NCBI GenBank assembly: GCA_910587485.1
Contig: CAJUKN010000030.1
Location: 9,276-17,477, forward strand
Origin: an uncultured Lachnospira sp.
GTDB taxonomy: Bacteria; Bacillota; Clostridia; Lachnospirales; Lachnospiraceae
DNA length: 8,202 bases
Direction: 5' to 3'
The notes beneath the pieces are model-generated. The model saw only the letters and a program-made list of their open reading frames with translations. It made no database searches and was not told where the DNA came from. Each line of letters begins with the position of its first letter. The first letter of the stretch is position 1. Below, one piece after another: positions 1-6,091 of the stretch. A program made the position numbers and the translations under genes.

Positions 1-115
1 CATATGCTGTTTTAACCATTTGCAGGCTAACATTTAAATCAGGGGAACCATCATCTACACCAAACAATATGTGACTATGTATATCAATATATTCACATTT
101 CGCTTTTGATTTCAT
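1..115 (-). CDS. CpsB/CapC/YwqE-like PHP-family tyrosine-protein phosphatase, N-terminal part
   Basis: Only the first 38 codons are in the window; the gene continues past the left edge. The reverse strand reads from an ATG at 115 with IDIHSHILFGVDDGSPDL at residues 10-27, the typical opening of CpsB/YwqE-type metal-dependent phosphatases of the PHP superfamily. The HxH pair (H13, H15) would be the first metal ligands. In the family these enzymes dephosphorylate the bacterial tyrosine kinase that controls capsule or exopolysaccharide polymerisation. The start is supported by GGAGAA at 126-121, five bases from the ATG. A good promoter lies upstream (178-206). No capsule gene is visible here, because the downstream side is outside the window. 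The family call is firm for so short a piece; the substrate is inferred from the family. Confidence 0.8.
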   Translation of the reverse strand, partial: MKSKAKCEYIDIHSHILFGVDDGSPDLNVSLQMVKTAY

Positions 116-177
116 ATATATTCTCCATTCTTGCTTTGGACTGTCAAATTTCCACAGTCTGAAATGTATTCTATCAC

Positions 178-206
178 ATAATACAGCACTATTCAACAAT
201 TTTCAA
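178..206 (-). promoter_or_regulatory. Sigma-A-type promoter for the PHP phosphatase gene
   Basis: On the reverse strand TTGAAA (206-201) and TATTAT (183-178) are separated by exactly 17 bases, close to the sigma-70/A consensus. Transcription would begin near 171, giving a leader of about 55 bases before the ATG at 115. Seen in the sequence; activity is inferred. Confidence 0.6.
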
Positions 207-218
207 TTGGTAAAATTG
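197..218. promoter_or_regulatory. Inverted repeat between divergent genes, possible operator
   Basis: CAATTTT (197-203) and AAAATTG (212-218) form a perfect 7-base inverted repeat with an 8-base centre. It covers the -35 box of the leftward promoter (201-206) and lies directly before a TATAAT (221-226) that could serve pyrB. A protein bound here could affect both directions. The DNA is very AT-rich, so chance is a real alternative. Confidence 0.25.
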
Positions 219-220
219 GT

Positions 221-252
221 TATAATTAAATACAACTTTCAGATTGTATAAT
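221..252 (+). promoter_or_regulatory. Candidate -10 boxes for pyrBI
   Basis: Two perfect TATAAT hexamers lie upstream of pyrB, at 221-226 and 247-252. Neither has a convincing -35 box at 16-18 bases, so I cannot choose between them. The first would give a leader of about 75 bases, the second of about 50. I see no PyrR-type attenuator hairpin or terminator between here and the start codon. Confidence 0.35.
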
Positions 253-306
253 TGACTTTTTCATAGTACAATATCAGAAAAAGGAAAACAAAAATAAGGA
301 GGAATA

Positions 307-1224
307 ATGAAACATTTACTAAGCCCACAAGACCTAAGTGTTGAAGAACTAGCCAATTTGCTTGCTTTAGCCCATGATATTTCCATCAATCCTATGAAAT
401 ATAATCATGTGTGCAATGGCAAAAAACTAGCGACATTATTTTATGAACCAAGTACAAGAACCCGTTTGAGTTTTGAATCAGCAATGATTAATCTCGGTGG
501 TTCTGTTCTTGGTTTTTCTTCTGCTGACTCCAGTTCTGCTGCAAAAGGAGAAAGCGTATCTGACACCATTCGTGTTATTTCATGTTACGCTGATATCTGT
601 GCTATGAGACACCCAAAGGAAGGCGCTCCTATGGTTGCTGCTAGTAAGTCAAACATTCCTGTCATCAATGCTGGAGATGGCGGACATCAGCATCCAACTC
701 AAACATTAACAGATTTAATGACTATACATGAACTGAGAGGTTCTTTGGATAACTTCACAATTGGTTTATGTGGTGATTTAAAGTTTGGTAGAACAGTACA
801 TTCTCTTATTCATTCTCTGATACGATATAATAATATAAAATTTATATTAATATCTCCAAAAGAATTAAGGGTTCCCGATTATATGATAGAAACACTCAAA
901 GACAACAACATTTCATATAAAGAAGTTGAAAAACTAGAAGATGTGATGACAGAACTTGATATTCTATATATGACACGTGTTCAACGTGAACGATTTTTTA
1001 ATGAAGATGACTATCTACGAATGAAAGACTTTTATATACTTGACAAGGCAAAAATGGAACTGGCTAAATCGGATATGTATGTTCTTCACCCTCTGCCAAG
1101 AGTAAATGAAATTTCTGTTGAGGTGGATAGTGACCCACGTGCTGCTTATTTTAAACAAGTGCAATATGGCGTATATGTTCGTATGGCTTTAATTATGACA
1201 CTTTTAGAATTATCTGTAGAATAA
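307..1224 (+). CDS. pyrB: Aspartate carbamoyltransferase, catalytic chain
   Basis: Catalyses carbamoyl phosphate + L-aspartate to N-carbamoyl-L-aspartate, the committed step of de novo pyrimidine synthesis in the cytoplasm. At 305 residues it has the usual length (about 305-311). The carbamoyl-phosphate motif STRTR is at 49-53, the K80-GES loop at 80-83, R101-H-P, the HPTQ motif at 129-132, the aspartate-side RVQRER segment at 224-229, and HPLPRVNEI at 261-269 (often HPLPRVDEI). All key residues known from E. coli PyrB have counterparts, so the enzyme should be active. The start is fixed by AAGGAGG at 296-302, four bases before the ATG. pyrI follows 38 bases downstream on the same strand, so the product should assemble as an allosteric c6r6-type holoenzyme. 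Confidence 0.97.
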   Translation: MKHLLSPQDLSVEELANLLALAHDISINPMKYNHVCNGKKLATLFYEPSTRTRLSFESAMINLGGSVLGFSSADSSSAAKGESVSDTIRVISCYADICAMRHPKEGAPMVAASKSNIPVINAGDGGHQHPTQTLTDLMTIHELRGSLDNFTIGLCGDLKFGRTVHSLIHSLIRYNNIKFILISPKELRVPDYMIETLKDNNISYKEVEKLEDVMTELDILYMTRVQRERFFNEDDYLRMKDFYILDKAKMELAKSDMYVLHPLPRVNEISVEVDSDPRAAYFKQVQYGVYVRMALIMTLLELSVE

Positions 1225-1228
1225 TTTA

Positions 1229-1247
1229 TTGCACAAAAGCTGTGCAA
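1229..1247 (+). promoter_or_regulatory. Hairpin between pyrB and pyrI
   Basis: TTGCACA (1229-1235) and TGTGCAA (1241-1247) form a perfect 7-bp stem with a 5-base loop, directly after the pyrB stop and five bases before the GGAGG of pyrI. It is followed by AAAA rather than a T-run, so it is unlikely to terminate transcription. It may protect the upstream message, mark a cleavage site, or tune pyrI translation and so the ratio of the two subunits. The structure is seen; the role is inferred. Confidence 0.45.
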
Positions 1248-1262
1248 AAATGGAGGATTATT

Positions 1263-1685
1263 ATGCTAAATGTAGGACAATTAAACAATGGCTTTGTTCT
1301 TGACCATATCGAAGCTGGAAAATCAATGATGATTTACTCTCATTTAGGATTAGACAAGCTTGATTGTCAAGTAGCCATTATAAAAAATGCCCGAAGCAAC
1401 AAAATGGGTAAAAAAGATATCATAAAAATAGAGGGAGCTATTGACCTTGTTGATTTAGATGTATTAGGATTTATTGACCATAATATTACGGTTAATATTA
1501 TAAAAGATGGCATTATTGTGGAAAAGAAAACATTATCTTTGCCATCTTCAATCACAAATATTATTAAATGTCGCAATCCTCGCTGTATCACCTCGATTGA
1601 ACAAGAGCTTGACCATATATTTTATCTTACTGATGAAGAAAAACAAATTTATCGTTGTAAATACTGTGAAGAAAAATATTCATAA
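1263..1685 (+). CDS. pyrI: Aspartate carbamoyltransferase, regulatory chain
   Basis: A 140-residue protein that binds nucleotide effectors and holds catalytic trimers together in class B ATCases. The N-terminal nucleotide-binding domain contains the FVLDHIEAGK segment (11-20; E. coli has a similar VIDHIPA) and MGKKDIIKIEG (48-58). The C-terminal zinc domain has all four cysteines in the family spacing: C103-x4-C108 and C132-x2-C135. The ATG at 1263 is preferred because GGAGG at 1252-1256 sits six bases before it. An in-frame GTG at 1242 would add seven residues, but it would place that ribosome site inside the coding region and overlap the upstream hairpin. E. coli PyrI is somewhat longer (153); the difference is at the two ends. 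Feedback by CTP/UTP and activation by ATP are family knowledge. Confidence 0.95.
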   Translation: MLNVGQLNNGFVLDHIEAGKSMMIYSHLGLDKLDCQVAIIKNARSNKMGKKDIIKIEGAIDLVDLDVLGFIDHNITVNIIKDGIIVEKKTLSLPSSITNIIKCRNPRCITSIEQELDHIFYLTDEEKQIYRCKYCEEKYS

Positions 1686-1718
1686 TCATTGAAAATTTCT
1701 ATACCTATCTAAATTTTT

Positions 1719-1810
1719 AAGCTGCCCTATAAAATGAAACACATAAGATGTTATCTAAATAAACCTTTATTGACATCTTATTATTTGTTTTATACGACAG
1801 CTTTTTATTT
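1719..1810. terminator. Long imperfect hairpin between convergent genes, probable terminator of pyrBI
   Basis: Three nested arm pairs are visible: AAGCTG (1719-1724) with CAGCTT (1798-1803), TATAAAA (1728-1734) with TTTTATA (1788-1794), and ATAAGATGT (1743-1751) with ACATCTTAT (1773-1781). A further AATAAA/TTTATT pair sits at the tip (1758-1771). The plus-strand side is followed by TTTATTT and then a long T-rich stretch to about 1838, as expected for a terminator of the pyrBI transcript. On the minus strand the base is followed by AAAATTTAG, so termination of the leftward operon here is less certain. At about 85 bases it is much longer than a standard terminator stem and could alternatively be a small MITE-like repeat. 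Confidence 0.55.
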
Positions 1811-1837
1811 AAGAAAATTTTTTTATTTTTTATTATT

Positions 1838-3628
1838 TTACTCTACTTTACCTTTATAATTTACTTGTCCACAAGTATAGGTTAATGGAATTTGATAGGT
1901 GTCCTCATATATTTTTTTCCAACACTCATAATTTAATTCCATCATATTATCCGCATTTTCACGTATGCTTTTATCAGCAATTGGATAGATAGGCTTTTCA
2001 ATATGAATGGTATACTCTTGAATATAAAATCCATCTTCTCCTTTGATATCGCTATCTTTCATTGTTATAAAACATGGTAAAACAGGCACATAATTTCTTG
2101 CGGCAAATTTATAAGCACCCGTTTTTAACGGTTTTGGTTTTCGATAATTCCACCACATGCTCTGTTCAGGATAAATAAGAATAAAATTGCCATCTTTTAA
2201 TAGTTCATCAATAGCCACTATAAATTTCTTCATCGTATCTGTGTTACTGCTAAGAGGCAATGTATTGCAATGTCTCATTAAATATCCATAAAAACCGGGA
2301 AAATTTGTATAATTGCCTTCTTTAATTACTCTGTACAGTTTTCGATTTTTATGCTCTGAAGCATCGTAAGTTATCTCCATTGCAAAACTATCCATTGGGC
2401 TAAAATGATTGCAAGTCACAATAGCACCAGACTCCAAATTGCGGAAATTTTCTATTCCTTGAATATCTTTTATAATAAGCTTATTGGTACGAAGCATTGC
2501 ATTTAAAAACCATCGACCAAATTTAAAAGCATATTTAGAAAAAAATCGACTTGTAAAGCTTCTGTCAAAATAATCAATTTCATCTGGCATAAGAATTTTG
2601 GAAGGTGGGTCATCTTCCACATCAACATCAAATTTTCCTTGATATTCAAGTTCGGCTATCTTATCAAGAACACGTATTCTATCCTCTGCTTTATAATCGT
2701 CAGACAGATAAACATTCTTAAAATTTTTCTCATTATTAATTTCTAAAAAGGCTAAATTAGCAAGATTATCACCTGACTGCAAATCTCTTTTTCGTTCTTC
2801 ATCTGAATAATTTTCATAAACTTCAACAATTTCCCCATAGCTTGGTGACTTCTTTGCATACTCCCAAAAACGGTCTCCAAGCTTACAATCTGGATAATGC
2901 CATGGCTTTTTTCCAAGATTATAATGAATTAAACAAATATCTTCTTCTTTACATGGAAGTTCACCATAAGTTTCTGCATTCCACTTTGGGTCAATCCAAT
3001 ATACCTTATCTTCACATAAAATATTCAGATAATCTTGGTCTTGTGCAACAACAAATGTATATATTTTAATAAATTCTGTAAATTGTTTTAATATATCTTC
3101 ATCTCTAAATTGTTTGATATTGATTACAAGGACACCTGCATTAAAATACTGTCTGCGGTTAATATCAAGTACTTTTTCTGCATACTCACCAAATAAATCC
3201 GTTTGACTAATAACTTGGTCTACAGCGGCTCCCACATAATTAATTCCAATAGGATAATTATAAAGTTCTGATATATCGCCAAGAACAATGGTATCACTAT
3301 CAATATAAACACCCTTATCATACTCTGGAAATAACTTTGCAAGAAATAAACGATAATATGTGGTGCATGAATAGTAATCACGTATTGGTAATTTTTCTTT
3401 TAAATCCTCTAAATATTGTGAGACATCATTAAAATAGATATGAAAATTATCGTTTCCCATATCCAAAACTTGTTTTTGCTTTTCTTCCTCAATTCCTGAA
3501 TTTAATATGTGGATATTATATATATAATCTTTTGATGCATTTTCCATAACAGATTGTAACGAAACCATTGTATATTTTATATACCCACTATCACATGCAA
3601 AAAAAATTGGAATGATATTATTGTTCAT
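1838..3628 (-). CDS. GT8 glycosyltransferase fused to a PlsC-like (LPLAT) acyltransferase
   Basis: A 596-residue two-domain protein. Residues about 5-265 are a GT8 glycosyltransferase: the opening IPIFFACDSGY, the DxD metal/nucleotide-sugar motif YIDSDTIVLGD (D110, D112), YFNAGVLVIN (161-170), AQDQDYLN (195-202), and H235 with GKKPWHYP (239-246), matching the HxxGxxKPW end motif. After an acidic linker (about 270-350), residues about 365-590 are a lysophospholipid-type acyltransferase: NHFSPMD (N407, H408, D413, the HX4D motif), a second block near 438-453, IYPEQSMW (485-492), and VPVLPCF (514-520). Both active sites look intact. No signal peptide or clear membrane helix is seen. The ATG at 3628 is chosen for homology and AGGAG at 3643-3639; a longer start would run back into the upstream gene. 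It overlaps that gene by 11 bases, implying coupling. It probably glycosylates and acylates one product; the substrate is unknown. Confidence 0.88.
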   Translation of the reverse strand: MNNNIIPIFFACDSGYIKYTMVSLQSVMENASKDYIYNIHILNSGIEEEKQKQVLDMGNDNFHIYFNDVSQYLEDLKEKLPIRDYYSCTTYYRLFLAKLFPEYDKGVYIDSDTIVLGDISELYNYPIGINYVGAAVDQVISQTDLFGEYAEKVLDINRRQYFNAGVLVINIKQFRDEDILKQFTEFIKIYTFVVAQDQDYLNILCEDKVYWIDPKWNAETYGELPCKEEDICLIHYNLGKKPWHYPDCKLGDRFWEYAKKSPSYGEIVEVYENYSDEERKRDLQSGDNLANLAFLEINNEKNFKNVYLSDDYKAEDRIRVLDKIAELEYQGKFDVDVEDDPPSKILMPDEIDYFDRSFTSRFFSKYAFKFGRWFLNAMLRTNKLIIKDIQGIENFRNLESGAIVTCNHFSPMDSFAMEITYDASEHKNRKLYRVIKEGNYTNFPGFYGYLMRHCNTLPLSSNTDTMKKFIVAIDELLKDGNFILIYPEQSMWWNYRKPKPLKTGAYKFAARNYVPVLPCFITMKDSDIKGEDGFYIQEYTIHIEKPIYPIADKSIRENADNMMELNYECWKKIYEDTYQIPLTYTCGQVNYKGKVE

Positions 3629-4451
3629 ATGTTTTATGCTCCTGTTTCTTATGATAATAAACCTCATAAATATCATCAAATTGATGATAACCAAATATTT
3701 TATGTACTCTATCAACTTGCCACTGTTTTACATTATCTGTATGCGGATATGGCAAATAAAACAATCTTTTTGAAAAATGCCGAACAACGGTATGTTTATG
3801 CAGAAATTTTTGGTCATTAAATTTTTGTGGAAGCATTTTCTTTTTTGTTGTATTTCTATAAACAGCCGATTGGTCGGCAAATATTAGCTTCTTTGTCCTT
3901 AATAATTTTCTTGCTTTTTCAAATAATCGTGTTTTTTTTATCATTTTCATATTGATTAAAAGAACACCCGCATTAATATAATTTGGATGAATAAGATACT
4001 TTCCATAATGGTCTCTTGCTGCTGCATACTCATATCCATCAATATTTGTATTATAAAGCAATTTAATATCCCTTTGAAACATAATATCTACATCCAGATA
4101 TAATAATTTATCTGGCATACTATCTATTTTATCTGCAAGAAGTCTCAACAATGTATATGGTGAACAGTATGTCATCTCATTTGGACAATGAGCAAATTCT
4201 TCATTATAAAGTTCTATTACATCTTTTCGGATTACTCGATTTTTAATATTATACTCTTTTGCCACTTTATCAAGAAAGTCAACATCTTTTATACTTAATG
4301 CCTTATACTCTTCTTTAATGTGAGATACATCCATCGTAAATATATAAAAAGTAAATGGTTCTCTAGTCTTTGTTCGTATTAGTATAGATAACATACATGT
4401 TAATATCCCATCAAAAATTTTATCATTGCCAGCAAATAATATATTTATCAT
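3618..4451 (-). CDS. GT8-family glycosyltransferase
   Basis: A 277-residue GT8 enzyme, expected to transfer a hexose from a nucleotide sugar with retention of configuration. It opens with INILFAGNDKIFDGILTCM, typical of the family, followed by LLRLLADK (101-108), the DxD motif YLDVDIMF (D120, D122), INAGVLLIN (159-167), and ADQSAVY (192-198). The terminal HxxGxxKPW motif is replaced by VRHFSKR (223-229), so it belongs to a different subgroup from the GT8 domain encoded next door. GGAGAA at 4462-4457 supports the ATG at 4451. The last 11 bases (ATGAACAATAA) also begin the next gene, the fusion protein. An 85-base structured gap separates it from the acyltransferase gene upstream. No membrane segment is evident. 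Acceptor and donor sugars are unknown. Confidence 0.88.
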   Translation of the reverse strand: MINILFAGNDKIFDGILTCMLSILIRTKTREPFTFYIFTMDVSHIKEEYKALSIKDVDFLDKVAKEYNIKNRVIRKDVIELYNEEFAHCPNEMTYCSPYTLLRLLADKIDSMPDKLLYLDVDIMFQRDIKLLYNTNIDGYEYAAARDHYGKYLIHPNYINAGVLLINMKMIKKTRLFEKARKLLRTKKLIFADQSAVYRNTTKKKMLPQKFNDQKFLHKHTVVRHFSKRLFYLPYPHTDNVKQWQVDRVHKIFGYHQFDDIYEVYYHKKQEHKTYEQ

Positions 4452-4536
4452 AATTTTTCTCCATGCTGCAACTGATTTTTAGGAGCAGCTAATGACTCAA
4501 GTTTTTGCGTAGCACAAAACTTGTTGATTGAAAATT
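4452..4536 (-). repeat. Intercistronic region with three inverted repeats
   Basis: Three stems fill this gap between the acyltransferase and GT8 genes: GCTGC (4465-4469) with GCAGC (4485-4489); CAAGTTTT (4498-4505) with AAAACTTG (4516-4523), extended inside by TGC/GCA; and a perfect 11-bp palindromic arm pair (4526-4536 with 4539-4549) that covers the acyltransferase stop codon. No strong T-run follows any of them on the minus strand. The other gene junction in this operon overlaps, so this gap is exceptional and may be a site of RNA processing or partial termination. Confidence 0.45.
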
Positions 4537-5337
4537 TTAATTTTCAATCTTCTTAATATATTTTATCATCTCAACATTATTATATCTGCTTCTTTTAAGC
4601 ATCGTTTTATACACTTTATCACGCAATACTTTCTTTTTTTGAGCATTGCTTAAATGCTGTTGTACTGTAAAAGGTCCATCAACAAAAGTTATGATTTTAG
4701 GAACCTTTCTATATCTTCTTTTTCTATAAACATTTGTAAAACAATAAACACTCGCATCATATTGTAAAGGATAACGAAAAGACATATCCTTAAATGGTCT
4801 TATCTTTGTGTAATATGGCCATATATGGGCTTCTGGATAAATGGTTATTGTATCTTTATTATCCACATGATACTGTAATGCCTCAAAAAAATTTCTTGCT
4901 GCCTCTCTGTTATCTGGCAGAGGAATTGCACCTAAACTTGGTGTAATATCACCCAAAATTGGCATAGATACATTGTTTGGATGAACAACTACATAAGCAT
5001 CTTTAGGATAACTTATCATACTTGGTATCAATGCATCTGCGAGTCCATTGGTATGATTGCCATATAAAAAAATTCCTTTTTTATTATGACCATTATGTTT
5101 AATAGCACCTAAAAGCTTCTTTTTTCCAACAATCTTATGTCCAAACCACAATTTTAAAAATACATAAGCTAATGGTCTTGCCAAAATCTTATACCAAAAT
5201 AAATGACCAGCTTTTCTTTTTGTTCCACCCAAATATTCAAAAGATTCATCAATTACTTTTGCCTGTATGGAATCGTTTGCAAATTCATCATTTAATTCAT
5301 CAACATAATATATTACTTTTTTCACAAAATCTCCCAT
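4537..5337 (-). CDS. PlsC-like (LPLAT superfamily) 1-acyl-glycerol-phosphate-type acyltransferase
   Basis: A 266-residue acyltransferase related to PlsC, which in the family moves a fatty acyl group to a lysophospholipid or similar acceptor at the membrane face. The sequence has LYGNHTNGLAD (91-101), a block with PILGD and GAIPLPDNREAARNF (126-150), and TITIYPEAHIWPYY (163-176), which stands for motif III. The catalytic H95 and D101 are separated by five residues rather than the usual four (HX4D). A hydrophobic stretch (about 50-66) could contact the membrane. The start is uncertain: the ATG at 5337 has no good ribosome site, whereas a GTG at 5325 (codon 5) is preceded by GGGAG at suitable distance. 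It is the first gene of the operon and lies about 58 bases after the end of rnpB. Confidence 0.85.
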   Translation of the reverse strand: MGDFVKKVIYYVDELNDEFANDSIQAKVIDESFEYLGGTKRKAGHLFWYKILARPLAYVFLKLWFGHKIVGKKKLLGAIKHNGHNKKGIFLYGNHTNGLADALIPSMISYPKDAYVVVHPNNVSMPILGDITPSLGAIPLPDNREAARNFFEALQYHVDNKDTITIYPEAHIWPYYTKIRPFKDMSFRYPLQYDASVYCFTNVYRKRRYRKVPKIITFVDGPFTVQQHLSNAQKKKVLRDKVYKTMLKRSRYNNVEMIKYIKKIEN

Positions 5338-5395
5338 TCTTGCTTAACCTGTAAACCATTTGTTATTGGATTTTGACTTTAATTTATAAAAAAAA

Positions 5396-5780
5396 TGAGC
5401 AACACGATAAGCCGGGTTATGTCCACGTAATCGTGTGATGATTATCTATCTAGTTTTACTGTCGCCAGTAAAATCAAGCAACCTACCTAAAAGCACGACG
5501 GGCAGCCGTATCGCTTTTATCTTGGTCTTGCTCCGAGTGGGGTTTACATAGCCAAAACTGTTGCCAGTCCTGCGGTAGTCTCTTACACTGCCTTTCCACC
5601 ATCACCAACATATTTAAATTACAACAAATTGCAATATAAACATATTGGCAGTTTATTTCTGTTGCACTTTCCTTAGAGTTGCCTCCACCAGACGTTATCT
5701 GGCACCCTGCCCTATGAAGCCCGGACTTTCCTCACCTGCTGCCTTTCGGCAATTACAGCCGCAATCATCTGTGCTACTCA
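5396..5780 (-). ncRNA. rnpB: RNase P RNA (type A-like)
   Basis: Catalytic RNA of ribonuclease P, which removes the 5' leader of tRNA precursors. On the reverse strand the universally conserved GAGGAAAGTCC lies at 5733-5723, followed by CATAGGGCAGGGTGCCAG as in the E. coli RNA. GTAAGAGACTACCGC, TAAACCCC and GGAGCAAGACCAAGATA follow. AGGTAGG (5488-5482) contains the GGU expected to pair with the tRNA CCA end. The 3' core ACATAACCCGGCTTAT is at 5422-5407. Ends are set by the P1 helix: 5780-5771 pairs with 5405-5396 over 10 bp with GU pairs. An AT-rich hairpin fills the variable P12 position (5646-5607). Eight T residues follow the 3' end (5395-5388). The core box reads ACATAA where E. coli has ACAGAA. 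Confidence 0.96.
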
Positions 5781-5800
5781 TAATTTTTTTAATTATTCTT

Positions 5801-5830
5801 ATAATATCCTAATATACTAATTATTATCAA
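5801..5830 (-). promoter_or_regulatory. Promoter of rnpB
   Basis: On the reverse strand TTGATA (5830-5825) and TATTAT (5806-5801) are spaced by 18 bases. Transcription would start near 5794, about 14 bases before the P1 helix of the RNA. It is the best match in the AT-rich upstream region. Confidence 0.55.
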
Positions 5831-6091
5831 TCTAAATTTATTTTAGAAACTACCATAACGCCTTATAATACTATTTCAACATAAAAATTCACATTTGTAA
5901 TAATACCAACTAATTCTACCATTCTTTTTTTAATTTCTCAACACTTTTTTAACTTCTATTGTTTACTTTATGAAAGCAACACACTTTTTGTCGCTATAAT
6001 GCCCTTTGCAGGCAGATTCCATTTTTTTTTACTTCTTCATCAATTATTTTTTCAACTATGTTCATTGTAAATTTATCCGAAATAGCAATAA
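5831..6091. other. AT-rich non-coding stretch with a possible minus-strand gene remnant
   Basis: No convincing gene is visible between the rnpB promoter and the mobile-element remnant. Composition is host-like and very AT-rich (13 G/C in the 60 bases 5821-5880). On the minus strand a short open frame ends at a TAG at 5996-5994 and contains an ATG at 6065 encoding about 23 residues (MNIVEKIIDEEVKKNG...). It stays open upstream to just past 6095 and lacks a ribosome site. It could be the cut 3' end of a former host gene, or chance. Confidence 0.3.

Noticed and set aside
1242..1262. GTG start giving pyrI seven extra residues
   Set aside because: It lies inside the intercistronic hairpin and upstream of the GGAGG that clearly serves the ATG at 1263.
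3629..3715. 29-residue N-terminal extension of the GT8-LPLAT protein
   Set aside because: It lies wholly within the upstream GT8 gene, adds sequence foreign to the GT8 fold, and the ATG at 3628 has its own ribosome site.
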